Origin: Breoghania sp963678585
GTDB lineage: Bacteria > Pseudomonadota > Alphaproteobacteria > Rhizobiales > Stappiaceae
DNA length: 64,000 bases
NCBI GenBank assembly: GCA_963678585.2
Contig: CAXXGA010000002.1
Coordinates: forward strand, 682,001-746,000
Direction: 5' to 3'
Of this stretch, positions 7,270 through 16,704 are shown piece by piece. The notes under the pieces were generated by a model. The model worked only from the letters and a program-made list of their open reading frames with translations, was not told where the DNA came from and searched no databases. Within the stretch, counting starts at the first letter, position 1; every line of letters begins with the position of its first letter. The position numbers were made by a program, and so were the translations under genes.

Positions 7270-9963
7270 TCAGATGTTTTCCTCGCCGCCCACCAGAACC
7301 TCGCGCTTGCCCGCATGATTGGCGCTGGAAATGACGCCTTCGTCTTCCATGCGCTCAATCAGCGAGGCGGCCCGGTTGTAGCCGATGGACAGGCGACGCT
7401 GGATGTAGCTGGTCGATGCCTTCCGGTCCCGGATCACGATGTTGACGGCCTTGTCGTAAAGCTCGTTCGCCTCATCGCCGGCCCCGCCGCCCGACAGCAT
7501 GTCATAGGTGCCTTCGCTCTCACCGTCTTCCTCGGTGATGTTCTCCTGATATTGCGGCGTTCCTTGGGTCTTCAGGTGGGCGACGATGTCTTCCACCTCG
7601 CCGTCGGAGACGAAGGGCCCGTGCACGCGCTGGATGCGGCCGCCACCGGCCATGTAGAGCATGTCGCCCATGCCGAGAAGCTGTTCCGCACCCTGTTCGC
7701 CGAGGATCGTGCGGCTGTCGATCTTCGACGTCACCTGGAAGGAGATGCGGGTGGGGAAGTTCGCCTTGATCGTGCCGGTGATGACGTCCACGGAGGGGCG
7801 CTGGGTCGCCATGATGATGTGGATGCCAGCAGCACGCGCCATCTGCGCCAGCCGCTGGATCGCGCCTTCGATGTCCTTGCCGGCCACCATCATCAGGTCG
7901 GCCATCTCGTCGACCACGACGATGATGTAGGGCATCGGCTCCAGGTTCAGCTCTTCTTCCTCGAAAATCGCCTCGCCGGTTTCGCGGTCGAAGCCCGTCT
8001 GGACGGTGCGGCGGATGATTTCGCCCTTCTTGGCGGCCTGCGCCACGCGGGTGTTGAAGCCGTCGATGTTGCGCACGCCGAGCTTCGACATGTTCTTGTA
8101 GCGCTGCTCCATCTCGCGCACGGTCCATTTCAGCGCGACAACCGCCTTCTTGGGGTCCGTGACGACCGGGGTCAGCAGATGCGGAATGCCGTCATAGACA
8201 GAGAGTTCCAGCATCTTCGGATCGATCATGATCAGCTTGCACTGCTCGGGATTCAGCTTGTAGAGCAGCGACAGGATCATGGTGTTGATGGCGACCGACT
8301 TGCCCGAGCCGGTGGTGCCTGCGACCAGCAGATGCGGCATGCGCGCCAGATCCGCGATCACCGGCTCGCCACCGATGGTCTTGCCGAGCGTCAGCCCGAG
8401 CTTCGCCTTGGAGTTCTCATAGTCGTGCGAGGCCAGAAGTTCGCGCAGGAACACCGTCTCGCGGCGCTGGTTCGGCAGTTCGATGCCGATGGCGTTCTTG
8501 CCCGGAATGACCGCGACACGCGCGGAAATCGCCGACATGGAGCGCGCGATATCATCCGCCAGACCGATGACGCGCGAGGACTTGATGCCCGGCGCGGGCT
8601 CCAGCTCGTAAAGCGTGACCACGGGGCCGGGGCGCACATGCACGATCTCGCCGCGCACGCCGAAATCCTCCAGAACGCCTTCAAGGATGCGGGCGTTCTG
8701 TTCCAGAGCATCCGTCGAAATCGTCTGGTTCTTGCCGGGCGTCTTGGGTTCCGCCAGCAGCGCCAGCGGCGGCAATTCGTAGGCTTCCGCACCGAGGAAG
8801 GAAGGCTGCGCCTCGCGCACCACCCGCTTGCCCGGACGTGGACGCGGGGCAGGGGAGGCAACCCGGCGGCTCGCCTCCACCACAGGGCCGGCAATACCGA
8901 CAGGCTGGCGACCACTCTGGTGGGCGGGCGGCGCCTCGTGATCGTCCTCATCGTCCTCGTAGGTCTGGAAGCGGGCGTCGTCCTCGTCTTCGTCTTCATC
9001 TTCGTAGTCGAAGGCGGCATCGGCGCGCGCCAGCGCCTCGCTCAGGCCCCCGCGCGGCTCCTGACGGGCGTCATGGTCGTAATAGTCGTCCTCCTCGCCC
9101 AGAAGCTTGTCGACGATCCAGCGGCGCAGGGAGCGGCGCGGACGCACCTCTTCTTCCTCGTCGTCCCAGTGGTCGGCGACCTGGCCCTGCCCACGATCCT
9201 GCCAACTCTCCTGACGGCGCTTGCGGCCGGTCATCCGGCGCATGAGCGCGCCCGCCATGTAGCCCCAATGGGCGACGTGACCGTAAAGGGTGGAGAACCG
9301 GCCGTCGCCGTCGTCCTCATCCTCGTAATCGTCGTCCTCGTCCTCATAAAGAGGGGCGGTGACGTCGTTTTCGAACCGGGTCTCGCCGCGGCGGCGGTCG
9401 ATCCAGCCCGCGGCGTGGAGCATCAGCACCAGCGCGGGAACGCCGAAACCGAGCGCCCCGATCAGCCCTGCAAGGCTTTCCGGCACCAGCGCGGAAAGCG
9501 CCTGCGGCACGATATCGAGAAGATCGCCGAAAACGCCGCCGAGGCCGGTCGGCAACGGCCAGCTTTCCGGCACGGGGAGCGCGGCCAGTGCGCCTGCGGC
9601 GAGGAACGTGCCGCCCATCCATGTGAAGATCCGCTTGCGGTGAATGCCGAGGCTCTTGCCCGCCACCAGCCGCCAGCCCCACAGCACCACCGGAAACAGG
9701 AAGATGGCGGAGGAAAGGCCGATCATCTGCATCACGAGATCTGCGATGATCGCGCCGGGTGTGCCGAGCGCGTTGCGAACCGTGGCGTCCGTCGCATGCG
9801 AGAGGGAAGGGTCTTCTACCGACCATGTGGCAAGTGCCGCGGCCATCGCCGCGGCGCCTGCGATCAGCAGAAGTCCGCCTGCACCCGCAATGTTGCGCTT
9901 CAAAAGACGGCGGATGCGGTCTTCCGGCTCAACGAATCCAACGGAGGCTCGTGTGGTTCGCAT
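7270..9963 (-). CDS. ftsK: DNA translocase FtsK
   Basis: An 897-residue septal DNA pump that moves chromosome ends during division. The first 200 residues hold about four membrane segments; a strongly acidic linker with runs of D and E follows; the motor begins near residue 420. The Walker A box VAGTTGSGKSVAIN, Walker B IIVVVDEMADLM, and the C-terminal gamma DNA-reading domain (SYIQRRLSIGYNRAASLIERME) are all intact. It starts three bases after the stop of the upstream aminotransferase gene and is therefore almost certainly in the same operon. Confidence 0.96.
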   Translation of the reverse strand: MRTTRASVGFVEPEDRIRRLLKRNIAGAGGLLLIAGAAAMAAALATWSVEDPSLSHATDATVRNALGTPGAIIADLVMQMIGLSSAIFLFPVVLWGWRLVAGKSLGIHRKRIFTWMGGTFLAAGALAALPVPESWPLPTGLGGVFGDLLDIVPQALSALVPESLAGLIGALGFGVPALVLMLHAAGWIDRRRGETRFENDVTAPLYEDEDDDYEDEDDGDGRFSTLYGHVAHWGYMAGALMRRMTGRKRRQESWQDRGQGQVADHWDDEEEEVRPRRSLRRWIVDKLLGEEDDYYDHDARQEPRGGLSEALARADAAFDYEDEDEDEDDARFQTYEDDEDDHEAPPAHQSGRQPVGIAGPVVEASRRVASPAPRPRPGKRVVREAQPSFLGAEAYELPPLALLAEPKTPGKNQTISTDALEQNARILEGVLEDFGVRGEIVHVRPGPVVTLYELEPAPGIKSSRVIGLADDIARSMSAISARVAVIPGKNAIGIELPNQRRETVFLRELLASHDYENSKAKLGLTLGKTIGGEPVIADLARMPHLLVAGTTGSGKSVAINTMILSLLYKLNPEQCKLIMIDPKMLELSVYDGIPHLLTPVVTDPKKAVVALKWTVREMEQRYKNMSKLGVRNIDGFNTRVAQAAKKGEIIRRTVQTGFDRETGEAIFEEEELNLEPMPYIIVVVDEMADLMMVAGKDIEGAIQRLAQMARAAGIHIIMATQRPSVDVITGTIKANFPTRISFQVTSKIDSRTILGEQGAEQLLGMGDMLYMAGGGRIQRVHGPFVSDGEVEDIVAHLKTQGTPQYQENITEEDGESEGTYDMLSGGGAGDEANELYDKAVNIVIRDRKASTSYIQRRLSIGYNRAASLIERMEDEGVISSANHAGKREVLVGGEENI

Positions 9964-9966
9964 GCT

Positions 9967-11223
9967 TTATTCCCCTGCGCCCCTTTCGTCGCCGAGAGCG
10001 GCGATGCGCTCAAGGGCGCGTCGTGTCGTGTCGATGTCTTCCACCATGGCGAGGCGGATGTAATTGTCGCCCGGATTGGACCCGTCAGCCTGCGTGTGGC
10101 TGAGATAGGCGCCGGGCACGACCTTCACGCCCTGTTCCACCCACAGCCGCTTGGCCATCTCCACCCCGCCGCCGAAGCGGGAGGCATCCAGCCAGACGAA
10201 GAACCCGCCCTCGGGACGGGAAAAGCCGAAGGAGTTGCTCAGAACCCGTTCCGCCATGTCGAATTTTTCGTTGTAGAGGCGGCGGTTTTCTTCCACATGC
10301 GCCTCATCGGAAAAGGCTGCGACACCCACCGCCTGCACCGGCATCGGCACCTGCGGGGCGGCGGAATTGCGGAAGGTGGTCCATGCGCTCATGAAGGCCG
10401 GATCGCCCACGGCGAACCCGCAGCGAAGCCCGGCAAGGTTGGAGCGCTTGGAAAGGGAATTGAACGCGACGATGTGGGAGAGGTCCCCGCCCATCGCCTT
10501 GGCCGCTTCCAGAACGCCGGTCGGCGGCGTGTCGCGGTAAATCTCCGAGTAGCACTCGTCGGCGAAGAGATAGAAATTGTGCTTGCGGGCAAGCTCGATC
10601 AGCCGCTGCCAGTAGTCGAGTGGAGCGACGGAGCCCTGCGGATTGGCGGGCGAGGCGAAATAGAACGCCACCGCGCGGTCGAGAACCTTCGGGTCGAGCG
10701 CGTCGAGGTCGGGCAGGAAGCCGTTCTTTTCCGGCGCATCGATAAAGACCGCTTCGGTGCCCGCCCTGTCGGCCCCCACCGAATAGGGGTGATAATAGGG
10801 ATTGGGCAGCAGTGTGACCGGGTTTTCCTTGCCCGTCATGTCGGCGGCGATGAAGGCGGCGCTGAAAAGCCCCTCGCGCGAGCCGTTGAGCGGCAGGATA
10901 TGGACCTTCGGATCGATCAGTCCGTCCAGATCGAAGCGTTTGTCCAGCCAGTCGGCGACCGTTTGCCGGAAAGCGTCCGTGCCCCGGATCGCCGGATATC
11001 GGCGGAAATCGTCGAGATTGGCGGCGAGGGTCGGGCCTACGAAATCGGGCAGGGCGTGTCGCGGCTCGCCGATGGTGAGCACGATAGGGGCCTGACCGGG
11101 TTCAAGACCGGCAAGAAGGGTGTTGAGGCGCTCGAAGGCGGTGGCCGATTCGGGATCGGTCCCGCGCTGGGGCGCAGCCTTGGCTGAAGTCATTTGGCGA
11201 ACCGGGCGCATGCGTTGGATCAT
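9967..11223 (-). CDS. PLP-dependent aminotransferase, class I/II (DapC-like)
   Basis: A 418-residue fold-type I aminotransferase with LTIGEPRHALPDFV, LPLNGSREGLFSAAF, the PLP-contact stretch FYFASPANPQGSV, FADECYSEIYRD, and the Schiff-base lysine in FNSLSKRSNLAGLRCGF. Such genes upstream of ftsK in rhizobia are often called succinyldiaminopimelate aminotransferase-like, but the substrate cannot be told from sequence. Starts at 11223, 11211 and 11193 are in frame; none has a good ribosome binding site, so the first 10 residues are uncertain. Probably the first gene of the ftsK operon. Confidence 0.88.
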   Translation of the reverse strand: MIQRMRPVRQMTSAKAAPQRGTDPESATAFERLNTLLAGLEPGQAPIVLTIGEPRHALPDFVGPTLAANLDDFRRYPAIRGTDAFRQTVADWLDKRFDLDGLIDPKVHILPLNGSREGLFSAAFIAADMTGKENPVTLLPNPYYHPYSVGADRAGTEAVFIDAPEKNGFLPDLDALDPKVLDRAVAFYFASPANPQGSVAPLDYWQRLIELARKHNFYLFADECYSEIYRDTPPTGVLEAAKAMGGDLSHIVAFNSLSKRSNLAGLRCGFAVGDPAFMSAWTTFRNSAAPQVPMPVQAVGVAAFSDEAHVEENRRLYNEKFDMAERVLSNSFGFSRPEGGFFVWLDASRFGGGVEMAKRLWVEQGVKVVPGAYLSHTQADGSNPGDNYIRLAMVEDIDTTRRALERIAALGDERGAGE

Positions 11224-11306
11224 CGATCCATAAAACTAGCCCGGCAGAGGTTAAACCCTCATTAACCAAGGGGCGTCCGATGCTCGCCCGGTTTCAGGGC
11301 TTCCGA

Positions 11307-11594
11307 TCAGAAATCGCTGGCGATGCCTTTTTTCTCCCAGTCGCCGTAGCGCACCGGTTCCGGGCCCTTGCGGCCATCGATTTCCTTCGGCAAATCAAGA
11401 GGTTTGGCGTTGCGGCGGCGTTCTTCCGCCTCCATCAGCGCGCGCTGGGCTGCGGGCGGCAGGTCCTCAAACCGGCGGCGAGGGGGCTCGCTCGGGGCGT
11501 CCGTTTCGCCGCTTTTGCGGATCTCGGTCGTGCGGATCCCGGTTTCCTGGTCGGTGCCGGGGTTGGCGGAAGAGGTGGGATTCGGATCGCTCAT
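11307..11594 (-). CDS. DUF1674 / succinate dehydrogenase assembly factor 4-like protein
   Basis: A 95-residue protein ending in the family signature PEPVRYGDWEKKGIASDF. That C-terminus defines DUF1674 (the SDHAF4 family), which in mitochondria assists maturation of the succinate dehydrogenase flavoprotein. A bacterial role in the same process is inferred. The N-terminal half is charged, proline-rich and probably flexible; PRRRFEDLPPAAQRALMEAEERR forms a likely helix. The gene is divergent from htpX, an arrangement found in other Hyphomicrobiales. Confidence 0.88.
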   Translation of the reverse strand: MSDPNPTSSANPGTDQETGIRTTEIRKSGETDAPSEPPRRRFEDLPPAAQRALMEAEERRRNAKPLDLPKEIDGRKGPEPVRYGDWEKKGIASDF

Positions 11595-11786
11595 GAACTC
11601 AACTGTCTTTTCTTCGCCGAAGTTTCAGCCTATCCGCAGCTTGACGGGAAACTGCGTCCGGAACGTGCGTCCGCCTTGCGGCGGGGCTTGCGCATTCCCA
11701 TCATATAGCGCAGCCAATCGCCGTGTGCAGCCTTTCGCGCACGGGCAGTTTCAGACGTGGGCACCTAAAACACGGGCAGCCAGAAC

Positions 11787-12779
11787 ATGAACTTTATTCG
11801 CACCGCAATGCTGCTTGCCGCCATGACGGCCCTGTTCATGGGCGTGGGCTTCCTGATCGGGGGCACGGGCGGCATGATGATCGCCTTCCTGATCGCGCTT
11901 GCCATGAATTTTTTCAGCTACTGGAACGCGGACAAGATGGTGCTGCGCATGCACCACGCGCAGGAAGTGGATGCCCGCAGCGCGCCCGAATACTACCGCC
12001 TCGTGGAACGGCTGGCGCGCAACGCGAACCTCCCGATGCCGAAGGTCTATATCGTCAATAACGACCAGCCCAACGCCTTTGCCACGGGTCGCAACCCGGA
12101 ACACGCCGCCGTTGCCGCAACCACCGGCCTGCTGCGCACGCTGAGCGCCGAGGAGGTTGCGGGCGTGATGGCGCACGAGCTTGCGCACGTGAAGAACCGC
12201 GACACGCTGACCATGACGATCACCGCCACCATCGCCGGTGCGATCTCCATGCTCGGCAACTTCGCCTTCTTCTTCGGCAACAACCGTAACAATCCCTTTG
12301 GAATCGTTGGCGTTCTGGTCGCCATGATCGTTGCGCCCATGGCTGCGATGCTCGTCCAGATGGCAATCAGCCGGACCCGCGAATACGCCGCCGACCGAAT
12401 GGGTGCGGAAATCTGCGGCCAGCCGCTTGCACTTGCCTCCGCTCTGAACAAGATTGCCGGCGGTGTTTCCCATATTCGCAACGTGGATGCGGAGCACGCG
12501 CCCGCGACCGCGCATATGTTCATCATCAATCCGCTGTCGGGCGAGAAGATGGACAATCTGTTCTCCACCCACCCGGCGACGCAGAACCGCATCGCGGCGC
12601 TACAGAAAATCGACCGCGAGATGGGTGGCCGCGGACGTGGCAACACGCAGGCGACGGCGTCCTACGGCTACGACGAGCCCTCGGCATTGCGCCCGTGGGG
12701 AGACGCCAGCGACAATGCAGGCCCGTGGGGCCGCGCCGGCGACGATGACGATACGGGTCCGCGCGGGCCCTGGGGTTAA
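11787..12779 (+). CDS. htpX: Membrane protease HtpX
   Basis: A 330-residue M48 zinc metalloprotease of inner-membrane quality control. Two membrane segments occupy residues 5-50, then the zinc motif MAHELAHVKNRD (HExxH), two further membrane segments around residues 150-195, and the third ligand region SRTREYAADRMGAE. The last 50 residues are Gly/Asp/Pro-rich and vary between species. The start MNFIRTAMLLAAM is typical. It leads the plus-strand row htpX-rsmB. Confidence 0.95.
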   Translation: MNFIRTAMLLAAMTALFMGVGFLIGGTGGMMIAFLIALAMNFFSYWNADKMVLRMHHAQEVDARSAPEYYRLVERLARNANLPMPKVYIVNNDQPNAFATGRNPEHAAVAATTGLLRTLSAEEVAGVMAHELAHVKNRDTLTMTITATIAGAISMLGNFAFFFGNNRNNPFGIVGVLVAMIVAPMAAMLVQMAISRTREYAADRMGAEICGQPLALASALNKIAGGVSHIRNVDAEHAPATAHMFIINPLSGEKMDNLFSTHPATQNRIAALQKIDREMGGRGRGNTQATASYGYDEPSALRPWGDASDNAGPWGRAGDDDDTGPRGPWG

Positions 12780-12847
12780 GCCCGACAAGACAGATGTGCG
12801 GCTGACGCCGGAAGCGACAAGACAGGCTTTGAAACGGATATGATCAA

Positions 12848-14377
12848 TTGAGCGCCGGAGACGGCAAGGCCCAGACTGGCAAGGGGCCCCGCGGAAAAAG
12901 CCAAGGCAACAAGGGTCCCGGCGGCAATTACAAGGGCGGGAAGACCTCCGGTAATCGCTGGGGCGACAAGGGGGCCAAGGGCGGTCGCCCATCCGGTGGA
13001 AAGCCCGGCGGCAAACCCGGCGGAGAGGGCGGCGGCGTTCGCCCCCCGCGTCGTGAAGCGCCGGGACTGCCCGCCCGGCGCACGGCGGTCACCATTCTCG
13101 GCAATGTCGTCCATCAGGGGAACATGCTCGCCGGTGAACTGGAGGGCCCCTCGCGCAATCCGCACTACGCAGAGCTTGCCAACAACGACAAGGCGCTGGT
13201 GCGCGCCATTCTCGGCCTCGCCATGCGCCGCCGCGGCGAGATCGCGGCCCTTCTGGAGCGCCTGCTCGACCGGCCCATTCCGGAAAAGACCGGGCGCGTC
13301 CTCGATATTCTTCACGTGGCGATCACCCAGATCCTGTTCATGGACGTGGCCGATCACGCCGCCGTCTCGCTGGCGGTGGAAAATGCGGGCGCGGACAAGA
13401 AGGCCCGTCCCTACAAGGGCCTCATCAACGCCGTCTTGCGCCGCCTGATCCGCGAGCGCGAGGAACTGCAGGCGGGGCTCGATCCTCTCGTCCTGAACAC
13501 GCCCGACTGGCTCATGAAGCGCTGGACGACTTCCTACGGCGCTGAAACCGCCCGTAGTATCGCCGCCGCGCATATGGTTGAGCCGGGTCTCGATATCACT
13601 CTGAAGCCCGGCCTCGATGCGGGCGAGTGGGCTGAAAAGCTCGGCGCGCAGGTGTTGCCGACCGGTTCCCTGCGCATTCCCGAGCCCGGCCGGGTGGAGG
13701 AACTCGCAGGCTATGACGAGGGCGCATGGTGGGTTCAGGATGCCGCCGCCGCCTTGCCCGCGCGCCTGCTGGGCGATGTGAAGGGGCTGAAGGTGGCCGA
13801 TCTTTGCGCCGCGCCCGGCGGCAAGACCGCGCAGCTGGCCGCCGCCGGTGGCGATGTGCTGGCGCTCGATATCTCCTCCGCCCGCCTGAACCGCGTCACC
13901 CGCAACCTGAAACGCCTGAAGCTGAAGGCCCGCACGCTGGAAGCCGATATCGGCAAATGGGAGCCGGATGGGGCCTTCGACGCGATCCTGCTCGACGCCC
14001 CGTGCTCGGCAACCGGCACCGCCCGCCGTCACCCGGACATGGTCTGGCTCAAGCGCGAGGCCGATATCGCCGTTCTGGCGGAAATGCAGGCCCGTTTCCT
14101 GCGCCGTGCGCTGCAGTGGCTGAAGCCGGGCGGAGTGCTCGTCTACTGCACCTGTTCTCTGGAGCCGGAGGAAGGTGAAAGGCAGATCGAAGCTCTTCTT
14201 GGCGAGAACTTGCCCGTGGAACGCGCGCCGATCGCGGCAGCGGAGCTTCCCGGACTGGACGGGCTCGTCAACGAGGCGGGCGATCTGCGCACGCTGCCGA
14301 GCCTGTGGCCGTCTGAAGAACGCCGGATGGGCGGGCTCGACGGGTTCTTCGCAAGCCGTCTGAGGCGCATCGGCTGA
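12848..14377 (+). CDS. rsmB: 16S rRNA (cytosine-967-C5)-methyltransferase RsmB family
   Basis: A 509-residue protein with a NusB-like domain (about residues 75-210) and a SAM methyltransferase domain. The second domain shows DLCAAPGGKTAQLA (motif I), LLDAPCSATGTARRHPD with the PC cysteine, and VYCTCSLEPEEGE with the catalytic TC cysteine, all diagnostic of the RsmB/NOL1 class. The reading frame opens with TTG at 12848 and the first 70 residues are an unusual Gly/Lys-rich basic tail absent from E. coli RsmB, which is about 80 residues shorter. No ATG with a ribosome binding site is seen at a better position. Confidence 0.92.
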   Translation: MSAGDGKAQTGKGPRGKSQGNKGPGGNYKGGKTSGNRWGDKGAKGGRPSGGKPGGKPGGEGGGVRPPRREAPGLPARRTAVTILGNVVHQGNMLAGELEGPSRNPHYAELANNDKALVRAILGLAMRRRGEIAALLERLLDRPIPEKTGRVLDILHVAITQILFMDVADHAAVSLAVENAGADKKARPYKGLINAVLRRLIREREELQAGLDPLVLNTPDWLMKRWTTSYGAETARSIAAAHMVEPGLDITLKPGLDAGEWAEKLGAQVLPTGSLRIPEPGRVEELAGYDEGAWWVQDAAAALPARLLGDVKGLKVADLCAAPGGKTAQLAAAGGDVLALDISSARLNRVTRNLKRLKLKARTLEADIGKWEPDGAFDAILLDAPCSATGTARRHPDMVWLKREADIAVLAEMQARFLRRALQWLKPGGVLVYCTCSLEPEEGERQIEALLGENLPVERAPIAAAELPGLDGLVNEAGDLRTLPSLWPSEERRMGGLDGFFASRLRRIG

Positions 14378-14778
14378 CCACGCCAATCGTCAGAAATTAC
14401 AATTAAAACCGGGCCGCAGTACATCGTGCTGCGGCCTGTCTTTGCTGTGGTTCGGTCCGTATGCTTGTCGCTAGGGCATGCTTTTGCATCGGGGGCCGCG
14501 CCTGCCATCGCTCAGCTTCGGTCAGAATGTGGTGGACGACTGTCCCCGCACATCAGAGCAGACAGGCATGGTTAAGTATAAATTAATGTCATGTCTTCAT
14601 TTTTACATGATGACGGTAGTGGGTGCTGACTTTGGGTCAGGCCGCGTGCCGCCCGTGTGAAGTCCCGTTCCGTACAAAGCATGATCGATCTTGTCTGCGG
14701 ATCGGGGCATTGATGTTGGTGCCGCGAAGTCTTGGGGAACCCCGTTTGGCGGAAAACGCGACAGGAGGCAATTCGGCG
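14378..14778. other. Intergenic region rsmB to heparinase gene
   Basis: About 400 bases without a convincing gene. It contains a hairpin with arms GGCCGCAG and CTGCGGCC (14412-14436) followed by a short T-rich run, a likely weak terminator for rsmB. An AT-rich patch around 14570-14610 may contain the promoter of the next gene. Short open frames here lack family resemblance and ribosome binding sites. Confidence 0.5.
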
Positions 14779-16533
14779 ATGGCGCTCGAATCCATGTCCG
14801 ATCAGGCACGGATTTGGCGACTGCTGGCTTCGCACGGCTGGCGTTGGCTGCTGCGCAAGTTCCACGCCGGCCCGTCTTCTCTGCTCGGGACGTTCGGCGC
14901 GGTTCCCAACCGGCTGCTGATCGCGCCGCAGGATCTGCGCACCGCCGATCCCACCATCGCGGTCGATATCTATGGCGGGCGCTTCGTCTTTGCCGGACAT
15001 TTCGTGGAAGCGGGCGGTCAGTCGCCCTTCGAGGTCATTCCCCCGTCGCCGGACTGGGCGCGTGCGCTGCACGGTTTCGGCTGGCTGCGCCACCTGCGCG
15101 CGGCGGAAACCGCCATGGCGCGCTCCAATGCGCGTGCTCTCATCGATGAATGGATCCGCCTCATCGGTCGGCGCAACACGATTGCATGGGAGCCTTCGGT
15201 CGTGGCGCGCCGTGTCCTGTCATGGCTGTCCCAGTCGCCGCTGCTGCTTGAAAACTGCGACCGCGATTTCTATCGCCGCTTCCTGAAGTCGCTCGCCCGT
15301 CAGGTCCGCTACCTGCGCAAGACCATGAACGAGGCCCCGGACGGCATGCCCCGTCTGGTCGTCACCATGGCGGTTGCCGCGGCCTCCATCTCCATGTCGG
15401 GGCAGGGGCGTTTTGCGCGCCAAAGCCTGAAGTATCTCGATCACGAACTCGCTCGCCAGATCCTGCCCGACGGCGGGCACGTCTCACGCAATCCTGGCGC
15501 GGTTCTGGATATTCTCGCCGACCTGCTGCCCGTCCGCCAGGCCTTCACCAGTCAGGGCGTCGCCCCCAGTCAGGCGATGATGGACGCGGTCGACCGGATG
15601 ATGCCGATGATCCGCTTCTTCCGCATGGGAGACGGCTCGTTTGCGCATTTCAACGGCATGGGCGCGACCTCGGGCGATCTCGTGGCAACCGTTCTCGCCT
15701 ACGACGATGCCCGCGGAACCCCGCCCGCAGACGCCGCCCATTCCGGCTATCAGCGGCTTGTCGCGGAAGACACGCTCGTGGTGATGGACACCGGCCGTCC
15801 GCCGCCGCCGCCGCTCAGCCAGTCGGCCCATGCGGGCTGCCTGAGCTTTGAGATGTCTTCGGGGCGCAACCTGATCGTCGTCAATTGCGGCGTATCGGGA
15901 AAGGGCCACGAGACATGGCGCAAGGTGGCGCGCTCCACCGCGGCGCACTCCACGCTGGAATACAACTCCACCTCTTCCTGCCGTTTCATGGCGGTCGGCC
16001 CGCTTACCCGCTGGCTGGGGTCCCTCATCGTGTCGGGGCCGAGCATCGTGCCGGTGCTGCGCGAGGAAGACGATGCGGGCATCCACATAAACGCCAGCCA
16101 CAACGGCTATGCACCGCTGCGCATCCGCCACGAGCGCGGCATCCGGCTTTCCAATGACGGGTCGGTGCTGGAAGGGCGCGACAAGGTGGAGCCGACGGGC
16201 TCCGCACCCACGGGCGACAATGACCGTTATGTCGTGCGCTTTCATCTGCATCCGGGCATCAAGGCGAGCCTCGTGCGCGGCGGCGGTGCGGTGTTGCTGA
16301 TGTGCTCGGACGGGGAGGCGTGGGAATTCACGGCACCCGATGCGCAGGTCTCGCTGGAAGAATCGATCTATCTGTCGGACGTCCACGGCCACCGCCATAC
16401 CGAGCAGATCGTCATCCATGAACGACTGCGCCACGCTCGCGAAGTGTCATGGAGCTTCCGCCGGACCGCTGCGGCCAAGCCCGTGCGCCGCCGGACCAGC
16501 ATCGACGACGATATCGCCGACACGTTGATCTGA
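14779..16533 (+). CDS. Heparinase II/III family protein
   Basis: A 584-residue protein whose N-terminal half is an alpha/alpha toroid and whose C-terminal half (after about residue 330) is the heparinase II/III-like beta-sandwich, with SFEMSSGRNLIVVNCGVSG, ARSTAAHSTLEYN and the conserved histidines of the family. Members of this clade beside rsmB and purH are widespread in Hyphomicrobiales, but their substrate, presumably an acidic polysaccharide, is unknown. The ATG at 14779 follows an AGGAGG-type box at 14763-14768. There is no signal peptide from this start, so a cytoplasmic location is indicated. Confidence 0.88.
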   Translation: MALESMSDQARIWRLLASHGWRWLLRKFHAGPSSLLGTFGAVPNRLLIAPQDLRTADPTIAVDIYGGRFVFAGHFVEAGGQSPFEVIPPSPDWARALHGFGWLRHLRAAETAMARSNARALIDEWIRLIGRRNTIAWEPSVVARRVLSWLSQSPLLLENCDRDFYRRFLKSLARQVRYLRKTMNEAPDGMPRLVVTMAVAAASISMSGQGRFARQSLKYLDHELARQILPDGGHVSRNPGAVLDILADLLPVRQAFTSQGVAPSQAMMDAVDRMMPMIRFFRMGDGSFAHFNGMGATSGDLVATVLAYDDARGTPPADAAHSGYQRLVAEDTLVVMDTGRPPPPPLSQSAHAGCLSFEMSSGRNLIVVNCGVSGKGHETWRKVARSTAAHSTLEYNSTSSCRFMAVGPLTRWLGSLIVSGPSIVPVLREEDDAGIHINASHNGYAPLRIRHERGIRLSNDGSVLEGRDKVEPTGSAPTGDNDRYVVRFHLHPGIKASLVRGGGAVLLMCSDGEAWEFTAPDAQVSLEESIYLSDVHGHRHTEQIVIHERLRHAREVSWSFRRTAAAKPVRRRTSIDDDIADTLI

Positions 16534-16704
16534 CGGGTTTTCGCGCGCCTTTGCGACCATTGAGGGTATCGTCGCGACCTTCGCCGTCTTTTCTTTCGCG
16601 TTGTTGCACCTTATGCCGCGAAGCGACCTTCCGGTCGTCGCGCATTCGTGCTAGAGCGCGGCCATTCCACATCCACGTCGCACTTTTCCCACGAGGCTTC
16701 TTCC

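Noticed and set aside
7315..11187. Open frame of 1290 codons on the plus strand
   Set aside because: It is antisense to ftsK and the aminotransferase gene, both with clear family motifs; the predicted protein is Arg/His/Gly-rich without domains, as expected from GC-rich mirror frames.
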